Positions 6,971-13,704 of a stretch of DNA of 13,897 nucleotides are shown here, in pieces. The position numbers and the translations under genes were made by a program. The DNA comes from Oscillospiraceae bacterium (GTDB taxonomy: Bacteria > Bacillota > Clostridia > Oscillospirales > Oscillospiraceae): positions 1-13,897 of the forward strand of contig JAIEFH010000092.1 in assembly GCA_029067025.1 (NCBI GenBank). Reading direction: 5' to 3'. The notes under the pieces were generated by a model that saw only the letters and a list, made by a program, of their open reading frames with translations, was not told the DNA's origin and made no database searches. Position 1 is the stretch's first letter. Every line of letters starts with the position of its first letter.

Positions 6971-7174
6971 ATGTCTAACAGTAATAACTCCAACCGTCTG
7001 GTCGTTCCCGGCGCCCGCGAGGCTATGGACAAGTTCAAGATGGAGGCGGCCAACGAGGTGGGCGTCAACCTGAAGCAGGGCTATAACGGCGACCTGACCA
7101 GCCGTCAGGCCGGCTCCGTGGGCGGCCAGATGGTCAAGAAGATGATCGAGGCCTACGAGAACGGCCTGAAGTAA
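6971..7174 (+). CDS. Small acid-soluble spore protein, alpha/beta type
   Basis: This 67-residue DNA-binding protein coats forespore DNA, shifts it toward an A-like form and protects it from UV and heat; on germination the GPR protease degrades it. The C-terminal signature GDLTSRQAGSVGGQMVKKMI (about 41-60) is the diagnostic alpha/beta SASP motif, and the N-terminal half holds the first conserved helix (MEAANEVGVNLKQGYNG). The position after Glu in the usual protease-site region (E-I/F/L-A-S/N-E in many relatives) is Ala here, a small departure. The start at 6971 has a strong AAAAGGAGG 8 nt upstream. A sigma-G-like promoter lies upstream and a 15-bp terminator downstream, so the gene can stand as its own unit after the glycosylase gene. 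It is direct evidence that the host forms endospores. Paralogues elsewhere in the genome are expected, so no specific ssp letter is assigned. Confidence 0.96.
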   Translation: MSNSNNSNRLVVPGAREAMDKFKMEAANEVGVNLKQGYNGDLTSRQAGSVGGQMVKKMIEAYENGLK

Positions 7175-7204
7175 CAAGTTCAGCATTCCCCGTTCCGGGG
7201 ATAA

Positions 7205-7243
7205 TAAACGGCGCCGGAGGCAAATTGGCTCCGGCGCCGTTTA
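7205..7243 (+). terminator. Hairpin terminator after the SASP gene
   Basis: Bases 7205-7219 pair perfectly with 7229-7243, a 15-bp stem with core CGGCGCCGGAG and A/T at its foot. The 9-nt loop can close further by one C-G pair. The T-run is short (the T's are mostly inside the stem). A smaller hairpin, CCCCG-TTC-CGGGG (7188-7200), lies just upstream. Confidence 0.75.
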
Positions 7244-7298
7244 TGCGCTCAAGAGGCTGGAACCACACATCTTGGTATGTTTTCCCGCCAAAGCACTC

Positions 7299-7327
7299 TT
7301 GCCAAGATTTGCCCGCTGTGGTACAGT
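7299..7327 (+). promoter_or_regulatory. Sigma-A-like extended -10 promoter of galK with overlapping palindromes
   Basis: TTGCCA (7299-7304, 5 of 6), a 17-nt spacer and TACAGT (7322-7327, 4 of 6) preceded by TGG form an extended -10 promoter; the start site would be near 7334. The -35 lies inside TCTTGCCAAGA (7297-7307, 5-bp arms), and the -10 and start site lie inside ACAGT-TAT-ACTGT (7323-7335). These look like repressor operators; no regulator gene is in the window. Confidence 0.6.
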
Positions 7328-7384
7328 TATACTGTGTTTTTAAGCATATCCTGCCCATTACATACGAAGAATGAGGTGAGAGCG

Positions 7385-8701
7385 ATGTCTGATTGTTCCC
7401 AGCTTTTGACCGCCCTGAAAAGTGGTACCCATGACAAGGCCCTGGCCGCCCTCTACGCCCTGAATGGCAGCGCCCAGAGACTGGACGAGGCCCGTGCCCG
7501 TGCCGTGGGCACGGTGGAGACGTTCGCCGCCCGCTTTGGCGCGGACGCCCAGAGTGCGGCCCTGTTCAGTGGCCCTGGCCGCACGGAAATCGGCGGCAAC
7601 CACACCGACCACCAGCATGGTCATGTGCTGTGCGGCAGCGTGGATCTGGATATGCTGGCCTGCGCCGCCCCCAACGGCACGCGGCTGGTGCGTATCCAGT
7701 CCGAGGGCTATCCTGCCCTGGAAATCGACTTGGACGACCTATCCCCCAAAAAGGAGGAAGAGAACACCTCCGCCGCGCTGGTGCGGGGGGTGGCGGCGAA
7801 AATCCGCGAGCTGGGGTATGAGCTGTCCGGCTTTGACGCCTGCGCCAACTCCACCGTGCTGTCCGGCTCCGGGCTGTCGTCCTCCGCCGCTTATGAGGTG
7901 CTGGTGGGCAACATTTTCAACCACTTTTGCTGCGATGACAAGCTGGATCCCATTACCATCGCCAAGATCGGCCAGTACGCCGAGAATGTCTACTTCGGCA
8001 AGCCCTGCGGCCTGATGGACCAGATGGGCTCCTCAGTGGGCGGCGCGGTTGCCATCGACTTCAACGATCCGGCCGACCCGGTGGTGGAAAAGGTGGACTA
8101 CGATTTCTCCAAATCCGGCTATGCCCTGTGCATTGTGGACACCTGCTCCAGCCACGGCGACCTGACCGACGACTACGCCGCCGTCACCCGGGAGATGGGG
8201 GCGGTGGCGGCCCACTTCGGCAAAACCGTCCTGCGGGACGTGCCGCTGGAGGACTTCCGCGCCGCCATCCCCGCCCTGCGGGAGGAGTGCGGCGATCGGG
8301 CGGTGCTCCGGGCCATACACTTCTATGACGACGACCGCTTGGCCGTGAGAGAGGCCGCGGCTTTGAAAAACGGGGATTTTGACCTCTTTCTGGGCACGGT
8401 GAATCAGTCGGGGCTGTCCTCCGCCCTGCACTTGCAAAACACCTGGTCCATTGCCGACCCGCGCCAACAGGCCATTCCTCTGGCCTTGGCAGCGGCGAAG
8501 CGCCTGCTGGACACCGGGGCCTGCCGGGTTCATGGCGGTGGCTTTGCGGGCACCATCCAGGCGTTTGTACCCAACGACGATTTGGAGCAGTTCAAAACCG
8601 GCATGGAGGCCCTGTTCGGCACGGGCAAGTGCCATATTCTGCACATCCGGCCCATTGGCGGCTGCGTCGTCGCAGACTCCGTATCCCTCGCTTCCCCGTA
8701 A
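7385..8701 (+). CDS. galK: Galactokinase
   Basis: This 438-residue GHMP-superfamily kinase phosphorylates galactose with ATP to galactose-1-phosphate, the entry step of the Leloir pathway in the cytoplasm. The sugar-binding signature near the N terminus reads GPGRTEIGGNHTDHQHG (63-79). The ATP-binding loop is SGSGLSSSAAYEV (160-172), the catalytic-Asp region GKPCGLMDQMGSSVGG lies at 205-220, and the third GHMP motif HGGGFAGTIQAFV at 383-395. All are intact. The ATG at 7385 has GAGGTGA upstream; the frame is open further 5' but through the promoter. The last residues (about DSVSLASP) and the stop codon lie in a palindromic intergenic element, so the native C terminus may have been replaced. 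galT follows 103 nt downstream on the same strand, and the pair is presumably one transcription unit. Confidence 0.96.
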   Translation: MSDCSQLLTALKSGTHDKALAALYALNGSAQRLDEARARAVGTVETFAARFGADAQSAALFSGPGRTEIGGNHTDHQHGHVLCGSVDLDMLACAAPNGTRLVRIQSEGYPALEIDLDDLSPKKEEENTSAALVRGVAAKIRELGYELSGFDACANSTVLSGSGLSSSAAYEVLVGNIFNHFCCDDKLDPITIAKIGQYAENVYFGKPCGLMDQMGSSVGGAVAIDFNDPADPVVEKVDYDFSKSGYALCIVDTCSSHGDLTDDYAAVTREMGAVAAHFGKTVLRDVPLEDFRAAIPALREECGDRAVLRAIHFYDDDRLAVREAAALKNGDFDLFLGTVNQSGLSSALHLQNTWSIADPRQQAIPLALAAAKRLLDTGACRVHGGGFAGTIQAFVPNDDLEQFKTGMEALFGTGKCHILHIRPIGGCVVADSVSLASP

Positions 8702-8775
8702 ACGGGAAAGCTCGCTCACTTCGTCGCTCCTCCTCTCCCCACAAAGCCAAAGGACGGCTTTGCGGGGGCCCCAAT
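8681..8775. repeat. Palindromic intergenic element between galK and galT
   Basis: Two hairpins stand in a row. GCTTCCCCGT (8690-8699) pairs with 8702-8711 with one mismatch. CCCCACAAAGCC (8737-8748) pairs with GGCTTTGCGGGG (8756-8767) with one mismatch around a 7-nt loop. Between them is a pyrimidine-rich stretch with repeated CGCTC. The galK TAA (8699-8701) falls in the first hairpin. The layout resembles REP-like dispersed palindromes; no second copy exists in this window, so the repeat status is an inference. Confidence 0.5.
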
Positions 8776-8804
8776 ATTTTGTTCATCGAACGGAAGTGCA
8801 TACA

Positions 8805-10295
8805 ATGATTGACAACGCTGTCTCCAAGCTGGTCGCCTACGCCCTGCAAACGGGGCTGATCCAGCCCTGTGAGAAGGACTGGGCCGTCAACACAATACTG
8901 GACGTATTAAAGCTGGACAGTTATACAGATCCTTGTCAGGACTGGGGCGAGGTGGAGTTGGCCCCGGTGCTGGAGGAGCTGCTGGACGACGCCCACGCCC
9001 GGGGAGTGCTGACGGAGAACTCCGTGGTCTACCGGGACCTGTTTGACACGGAGCTCATGGGGCGGCTGACGCCCCGGCCCGCCCAGGTGATTGAGAAGTT
9101 CCAGGCCCTTTATCAGGAAGCCCCGGAGAAAGCCACCGACTGGTACTACAAGTTCAGCCAGGGCACCAACTACATCCGCCGTGACCGCATCGCCAAGGAC
9201 GTGCAGTGGAAGGCTCCCACCGAGTACGGCGACCTGGACATCACTATCAATCTGTCCAAGCCGGAGAAGGATCCCAAGGCCATCGCCGCGGCCAAAACCC
9301 TGCCCGCCTCCGCCTATCCCCGGTGCCAGCTCTGCGCCGAGAACGAGGGTTACGCAGGCCGGGTCAACCATCCGGCCCGGCAGAACCACCGCGTCGTGCC
9401 CATCACCATCAACGGCTCGCCCTGGTTTTTGCAGTACTCCCCCTACGTCTACTACAACGAGCACTGCATCTGCCTGAACAGCGTCCACACCCCCATGAAG
9501 ATCGACCGGGCCTGCTTCGCCAAGCTACTGGACTTTGTCCGGCAGTTCCCCCACTATTTCGTGGGCTCCAACGCCGATCTGCCCATCGTGGGCGGCTCCA
9601 TCCTGGCCCACGACCACTTCCAGGGCGGGCGGTACGAGTTCGCCATGGCCAAGGCCCCGGTGGAGACCCCCTTCACCTTCCCCGGCTTCGAGGATGTGGA
9701 GGCTGGCATCGTGAAGTGGCCCATGTCGGTGGTGCGGATTGCGTCCCAGAATCCCGAGCGGCTCATCGAGCTGGCGGACAAGATCCTGACCGCGTGGCGG
9801 GGCTACACCGATGAGGGGGCTTTCATCTTCGCTGAGACGGAGGGCGAGCCCCACAACACCATCACCCCCATCGCCCGGAAGCGGGGGGGCAAGTTCGAGC
9901 TTGACCTGGTGCTGCGCAACAACATCACCACCGAGGAGCACCCCCTGGGCGTCTACCATCCCCATGCTGAGCTGCACCACATCAAGAAGGAGAACATCGG
10001 CCTGATTGAGGTGATGGGGCTGGCTGTCCTCCCGGCGCGACTGAAGGAGGAGCTGTCCGCGGTGGCGGACGCTCTGGCAAAGGGGAAGGATCTGCGGGCG
10101 GATGAGTTGACCGCCAAGCACGCCGACTGGGGGTCGGCGTTTGCCAAGAATTATACCGTTACGGCGGACAACGCCCTGGACATCGTGAAGAAGGAGACGG
10201 GGCTGGTGTTCGCCAAGGTGCTGGAGCACGCCGGAGTATACGCCCGTACCCCCGAGGGGAAGGAAGCCTTCCTGCGGTTCCTGGACGTAATATAG
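8805..10295 (+). CDS. galT: UDP-glucose-hexose-1-phosphate uridylyltransferase, class II (Firmicutes type)
   Basis: This 496-residue protein matches the long class II GalT family of Firmicutes, which exchanges UMP between UDP-glucose and galactose-1-phosphate to yield UDP-galactose and glucose-1-phosphate. Visible marks are FSQGTNYIRRDRIAKDVQW (117-135), the C174-x-x-C177 pair (CQLC), the sequence from NHPARQNHRVVPI onward, the active-site region AHDHFQGGRYEF (268-279, H269-D-H271, standing for the HPHxQ site of class I enzymes) and the late conserved block YHPHAELHHIKKENIGLIEV. Length is normal for class II. The ATG at 8805 is set by the conserved N terminus; GGAAG lies 8 nt upstream, a modest ribosome site. 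The same frame is open back into galK through the palindromic element but has no protein character there. A perfect terminator begins directly after the TAG stop. Confidence 0.96.
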   Translation: MIDNAVSKLVAYALQTGLIQPCEKDWAVNTILDVLKLDSYTDPCQDWGEVELAPVLEELLDDAHARGVLTENSVVYRDLFDTELMGRLTPRPAQVIEKFQALYQEAPEKATDWYYKFSQGTNYIRRDRIAKDVQWKAPTEYGDLDITINLSKPEKDPKAIAAAKTLPASAYPRCQLCAENEGYAGRVNHPARQNHRVVPITINGSPWFLQYSPYVYYNEHCICLNSVHTPMKIDRACFAKLLDFVRQFPHYFVGSNADLPIVGGSILAHDHFQGGRYEFAMAKAPVETPFTFPGFEDVEAGIVKWPMSVVRIASQNPERLIELADKILTAWRGYTDEGAFIFAETEGEPHNTITPIARKRGGKFELDLVLRNNITTEEHPLGVYHPHAELHHIKKENIGLIEVMGLAVLPARLKEELSAVADALAKGKDLRADELTAKHADWGSAFAKNYTVTADNALDIVKKETGLVFAKVLEHAGVYARTPEGKEAFLRFLDVI

Positions 10296-10331
10296 AAAAT
10301 CCACCCCCGGCCCAGCCGGGGGTGGATTTTT
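10296..10331. terminator. Bidirectional terminator between galT and the nucleotidyltransferase gene
   Basis: AAAATCCACCCCCGG (10296-10310) pairs perfectly over 15 bp with 10316-10330 around the loop CCCAG. It is flanked by A-run and T-run on its two sides, so it can stop transcription from both convergent genes. It starts right after the galT stop and ends 5 nt from the neighbour's stop. Confidence 0.92.
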
Positions 10332-10335
10332 ATCA

Positions 10336-11247
10336 TCAGGGCCACAGCTCGTCAGGATACAGCCCGTCCTCGGTCATTTTGGCGATGGCGGCGGCTACGG
10401 CGGGTTTGTCCTCCTTGTAGGTGACGCCGTACCATTTGTCCCCGGAGGACAGGGCATGGACGCGGGCCTGTCCCTCTTGAATGAGCTGTCCCACCAGGGT
10501 GGGAAGCAGGTATTCCGCTTTCATGGGGTTTTGAGCCAACGCGTTGTCCAGGAAAATGGGGAACCGCGCCCGGGCCTGATCCAGCAGGGAGGGGGTGAAG
10601 CCCCAAAAGTTCATGGACACCATGGTGTTTCCGGGGAGGGCGATCCAGGTCTCCCCGCCGTCCTCGGTGAAGCGGGGAGGCGGGCCTTTTTCGATGTGGG
10701 TGCGCTCCATAATGCCGGTGAGATAGCCGTCCGCCCCCACCTGGCACACCCCCCGGGCCACGTGGCCGTAGTCGGTGACGGTGTTCTCCAGCCGGTAGGC
10801 TACCATGGCGTACTCATCCCCGGATGGGTGGGCGCACAGGTGGTCATAGATGACCCGGAACGCCTCGGGGCCGTAGTAATCGTCGGCATTGAGGATGGCA
10901 AAGGGGCCGTCCACAAAGGGCTGGGCCGCCAGCGCCGCCTGAGCGGTGCCCCAGGGCTTGACCCGTCCCTCGGGGATGGAGTACCCCCCCGGCAGATCGT
11001 CCATGCGCTGGAAGGCGTAGCGCACGTCCATGTACCGCTCCACACGCTGGCCGATGCGTTCCTTGAAATCCACCTCGATCTCATGCTTGATAACAAAGAC
11101 CACGGTCTCAAACCCGGCGCGGCGGGCGTCATAAATGGAATAGTCCAAAATGACCTGGCCGCAGTTCCCGATGGGATCCATCTGCTTGAGCCCGCCGTAG
11201 CGGCTGCCCATGCCGGCGGCCATGATGACGAGAATCGGTTTCTTCAT
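10336..11247 (-). CDS. Sugar-phosphate nucleotidyltransferase family protein
   Basis: This 303-residue protein has the GT-A-like fold of NDP-sugar pyrophosphorylases, which join a nucleoside triphosphate to a sugar-1-phosphate. The N-terminal nucleotide-binding loop reads VIMAAGMGSRYGGLKQ (7-22, a GxGxR...K pattern). PWGTAQA (98-104) matches the GTA element that binds the base, and LNADDYYG (119-126) carries the metal-binding Asp. The later TVTDYGHVARG and NTMVSMNFWGF blocks are shared by close homologues commonly annotated only as nucleotidyltransferase. The sugar and nucleotide are unknown; UTP with a hexose-1-phosphate is a guess from the galK-galT neighbourhood. ATG at 11247 with AAAAGGAG 9 nt upstream. 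It lies 35 nt behind the exchanger gene on the same strand, so the two are probably co-transcribed. A 5-bp GC hairpin sits in that gap (11266-11279). Confidence 0.87.
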   Translation of the reverse strand: MKKPILVIMAAGMGSRYGGLKQMDPIGNCGQVILDYSIYDARRAGFETVVFVIKHEIEVDFKERIGQRVERYMDVRYAFQRMDDLPGGYSIPEGRVKPWGTAQAALAAQPFVDGPFAILNADDYYGPEAFRVIYDHLCAHPSGDEYAMVAYRLENTVTDYGHVARGVCQVGADGYLTGIMERTHIEKGPPPRFTEDGGETWIALPGNTMVSMNFWGFTPSLLDQARARFPIFLDNALAQNPMKAEYLLPTLVGQLIQEGQARVHALSSGDKWYGVTYKEDKPAVAAAIAKMTEDGLYPDELWP

Positions 11248-11282
11248 AAGAAGCGTCTCCTTTTGGGGCGAAAGCGCCCGGT

Positions 11283-12254
11283 TCAGAGGGTGAACTGGAT
11301 GATGCAGAACGCGGCGTAGACTGCCAACAGAACAACGCCCTGGAACCGCCTGAGCTTCCCGCGCGCCAGGGCAGGGAGGGTGAGGAAGGCCATGACGAAA
11401 AGCATCACCGGGATATCCATGACCAGCGAGGCGTTATACCCCGCGATGGTGGAGCTTTTGGGGACGGGGAAGGGAGCCAGGGCCACCGAAACGCCGGATA
11501 CAAGCACCAGATTGAACAGGTTGGCGCCGATGACGTTGCCCAGGGACAGCGCCCCGTGGCCCTTGGCCAGGGAGGTGATGGCGGTGACCAGCTCGGGCAG
11601 GGAGGTGCCCAGGGCCACGAAGGTGAGGGCGATGACCGACTCGGGCACGCCCAGGGCCTGGGCGATGAGGGTGCCGTTTTCCACCAGGAGATTGGCGCCC
11701 ACGGCGATGAGAGCCGCTCCGACGACGATCATGACCACGTCCTTGAGGGTGGAACCCTCCGCCTCCTGGGGCTCGGAACGGGAATGGGCTTTGGAGCGGC
11801 TTCCGGACTTCATCTGCCACACGGTGGCGATCATATAGGCCAGGAACAGGGCCAGGAAGAAGAATCCGGACACCCGGGTGAACTCCTGGGTGGTATAGGC
11901 GATGCCGGCGTAGATGGCGGCGGCGGTGAAGAAGAAGGCCACCGGCAGGCGCAAAGATTTCGGATCCACCTTGCCGGGGCGGACGGCCACCGTGATGGCG
12001 GCGATGAGGGCGGTGTTGCAGATAACGGAGCCGATGGCGTTGCCGTAGGCGATCTCGCCGTGGCCGCTGAGGGCGGAGGTGGTGGACACCATCACCTCGG
12101 GCAGGGTGGTGCCGATGGACACCACTGTGGCGCCGATGAGCAGCTCGGGCAGGCCGAACCGCCGGGCGATGCCGGTGGCGCCGTCCACAAACCAGTCGCC
12201 CCCCTTGATGAGAAAGACCAGTCCTACGGCGAACAAAAGAACCGGGACAATCAT
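11283..12254 (-). CDS. CaCA-family Na+/Ca2+ exchanger (YrbG-like)
   Basis: This 323-residue membrane protein has two homologous halves of about five helices each, joined by a hydrophilic, charged cytoplasmic loop (about 149-170). The two alpha-repeats that form the ion path are clear: GTTLPE (48-53) with GNAIGSVICN (71-80), and GTSLPE (216-221) with GNVIGANLFN (239-248); the acidic E53 and E221 are the expected ion ligands. Members exchange Ca2+ for Na+ or H+ across the plasma membrane. ATG at 12254 with GGGAGGT 7 nt upstream. In the mRNA leader CCAAACC (12288-12282) can pair with GGTTTTGG (12274-12267), touching the first bases of that ribosome site, which might modulate translation. It is first in a likely two-gene unit with the nucleotidyltransferase; no functional link between them is evident. 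Confidence 0.94.
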   Translation of the reverse strand: MIVPVLLFAVGLVFLIKGGDWFVDGATGIARRFGLPELLIGATVVSIGTTLPEVMVSTTSALSGHGEIAYGNAIGSVICNTALIAAITVAVRPGKVDPKSLRLPVAFFFTAAAIYAGIAYTTQEFTRVSGFFFLALFLAYMIATVWQMKSGSRSKAHSRSEPQEAEGSTLKDVVMIVVGAALIAVGANLLVENGTLIAQALGVPESVIALTFVALGTSLPELVTAITSLAKGHGALSLGNVIGANLFNLVLVSGVSVALAPFPVPKSSTIAGYNASLVMDIPVMLFVMAFLTLPALARGKLRRFQGVVLLAVYAAFCIIQFTL

Positions 12255-12332
12255 TTGTAATACCTCCCAAAACCTCCGCTCGGTTTGGCGGGGGCAGGTT
12301 CAGATGTGGATGGATATACCGATATAAGTATA

Positions 12333-12361
12333 ATTTAACCAAAGTTACCCGCATTTGTCAA
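12333..12361 (-). promoter_or_regulatory. Sigma-A-like promoter of the exchanger operon
   Basis: On the minus strand a perfect TTGACA (12361-12356) is followed after 17 nt by TTAAAT (12338-12333, 4 of 6), in an AT-rich island that contrasts with its surroundings. The start would be near 12326, leaving a leader of about 70 nt that contains the hairpin touching the ribosome site. Confidence 0.5.
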
Positions 12362-12405
12362 TGGTTATATGGGGCGGGCCGTCCAGGATAACGGGCCGGT
12401 TTCTA

Positions 12406-12434
12406 TTGCATTTTTTTCCCGCCTACGGTATAAT
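12406..12434 (+). promoter_or_regulatory. Sigma-A-like promoter of the DUF975 gene
   Basis: A perfect TATAAT (12429-12434) lies 17 nt after TTGCAT (12406-12411, first three bases matching). Transcription would begin near 12441. The leader of about 52 nt is GC-rich and can fold (GGCCCGC with GCGGCC around TTT, near 12456-12471) just before AAAAGGAGG. Confidence 0.6.
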
Positions 12435-12492
12435 ATCAGCAATCGCCGTGCGGCGGCCCGCTTTGCGGCCCCAGGGAAAAGGAGGCATTGTT

Positions 12493-13638
12493 GTGGAATT
12501 TAACCGCGCGCAGTTGAAGCAGAGGGTAAGGCAGGCGATGAGGGGCCAGCGCCCCCGCCCCATGCTGATTACCCTTCTGTTTACCATCATCGTCAGCATC
12601 GGAACCCAGATCGTCAACGGGATCCTGGGGGCGGCGTCTGGCAGCAACGCTATGACCCAGATGTACGCCGAGCTGATAGTTCGGCAGCAGAGGGAGCCGC
12701 TTTCCGCCATCCAGTATATACTGGTGTACTTTGGGCCCCAGCAGCTGGCCTTGGCCCTGTCTGTAGGGTTTGTCCTGGCCACCCTGATTACCACCCTGTG
12801 GACGGATTTCATGGGGGTGGGCTACTCCAAGTTCTGCCTGGGCATGGCGCGGGGGGAGCAGCCCCAGACCGACGCGCTGTTCAGCCACTTCCCCCAGTGG
12901 GGGAGCGTACTGCTCACCCAGCTTTTGGCGGGGGTGTTCCGCGCCCTGTGGGAGCTGCTGCTGGGCGTGGGGTTGTTTGCCGTCCTGTTCGGGGCTGTTC
13001 TGCTGTTTGGCGAAATTGACATCTTGCTGGCGCTGGTCGTGTTCGCGGCCTACATCGCGTACAGCCTGGGCGTCAAGTGGGTTACCTTGCGATACGCCAT
13101 GGTGGACTTTCTCATCGCGGACCAGGGCCTCACCGGCATGGACGCCATCCGGGAGAGTAAGCGGCTGGTACGGGAGAAGGGGAATACCGGCAGGCTGTTC
13201 ATCCTGAAGCTGTCCTTCATCGGCTGGTATCTGGTGGAGTGCGCCGTCATTCTTGCGGCCTGCCTCATGGGGGTGGCCATCTTTGGCGCCGGGATTGCGG
13301 CCGCCCACGGCCTCGACGAGCTTGCGGAGGCGCTGGCTGTCGCCCTGCTGGGCTGCTTAGGGTTGATTCTGGTGGTGTGGCTTATTCTCGCCGTCTTTAA
13401 CCTGTGGCTCACCCCCTATATCACCGGCGCGAGGGCACTGTTCTACGACTGGGCGCGGGGCGCGTACGATACCCGGCCCGCCGACGGCTTTGGCGGCGGC
13501 CAGGGCGGATGGGGACAGCCCGCCGATTACACCCGAACGACCGGCCCCGCCTCCGGCAGGGGCATCGGCCCCGGTGCCCAAAACGGCACAGGCGCGCCCA
13601 GGCCCCCGAAGCCCCCCAGGGACGACCCCTGGAACTAA
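12493..13638 (+). CDS. DUF975 family multi-pass membrane protein
   Basis: This 381-residue protein starts with GTG at 12493, chosen because AAAAGGAGG (12477-12485) lies 7 nt upstream and the conserved N terminus (EFNRAQLKQRVRQAM) begins there; the frame stays open upstream, but only through the promoter. It has a short amphipathic N terminus, then about six transmembrane segments (roughly 24-48, 83-105, 138-172, 177-196, 247-272, 282-305). The DUF975 core RYAMVDFLIAD...AIRESKRLV...FILKLSFIGWYLV lies at about 200-247. The family is common in Firmicutes and its function is unknown. Unusual here is a long Gly/Pro-rich, presumably disordered tail from about residue 329 (GFGGGQGGWGQP ... RPPKPPRDDPWN). 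A hairpin terminator follows the stop, then the icd gene. Confidence 0.9.
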   Translation: MEFNRAQLKQRVRQAMRGQRPRPMLITLLFTIIVSIGTQIVNGILGAASGSNAMTQMYAELIVRQQREPLSAIQYILVYFGPQQLALALSVGFVLATLITTLWTDFMGVGYSKFCLGMARGEQPQTDALFSHFPQWGSVLLTQLLAGVFRALWELLLGVGLFAVLFGAVLLFGEIDILLALVVFAAYIAYSLGVKWVTLRYAMVDFLIADQGLTGMDAIRESKRLVREKGNTGRLFILKLSFIGWYLVECAVILAACLMGVAIFGAGIAAAHGLDELAEALAVALLGCLGLILVVWLILAVFNLWLTPYITGARALFYDWARGAYDTRPADGFGGGQGGWGQPADYTRTTGPASGRGIGPGAQNGTGAPRPPKPPRDDPWN

Positions 13639-13648
13639 ATGACATCCC

Positions 13649-13686
13649 AAAGGCGGGGATGGTTTTCCACCCCCGCTTTTATTTTG
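13649..13686 (+). terminator. Hairpin terminator after the DUF975 gene
   Basis: AAAGGCGGGGATGG (13649-13662) pairs with 13667-13680 around a TTTT loop, with one G-T wobble and one A-C mismatch, and TTTTATTTT follows. It looks like a rho-independent terminator, though the next gene starts so close that partial read-through is plausible. Confidence 0.8.
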
Positions 13687-13704
13687 AAAAGGAGCGATCA
13701 ATCC

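Noticed and set aside
8451..8804. galT frame open through the end of galK and the palindromic element
   Set aside because: The sequence there is out-of-frame galK plus hairpin translation; conserved GalT sequence begins at 8805. I do not regard it as a fusion.
11556..12260. 234-codon plus-strand frame opposite the exchanger gene
   Set aside because: Extremely Gly/His/Asp-rich shadow of hydrophobic codons on the other strand, with no domain.
12255..12332. Possible riboswitch in the exchanger leader
   Set aside because: Only one short hairpin near the ribosome site is visible. The ~70-nt leader is too short and does not match a riboswitch class I know.
12436..13308. 290-codon minus-strand frame opposite the DUF975 gene
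   Set aside because: Gln/His/Pro-rich shadow without a ribosome site or recognisable motif. The plus-strand gene has a promoter, a ribosome site and a family core.
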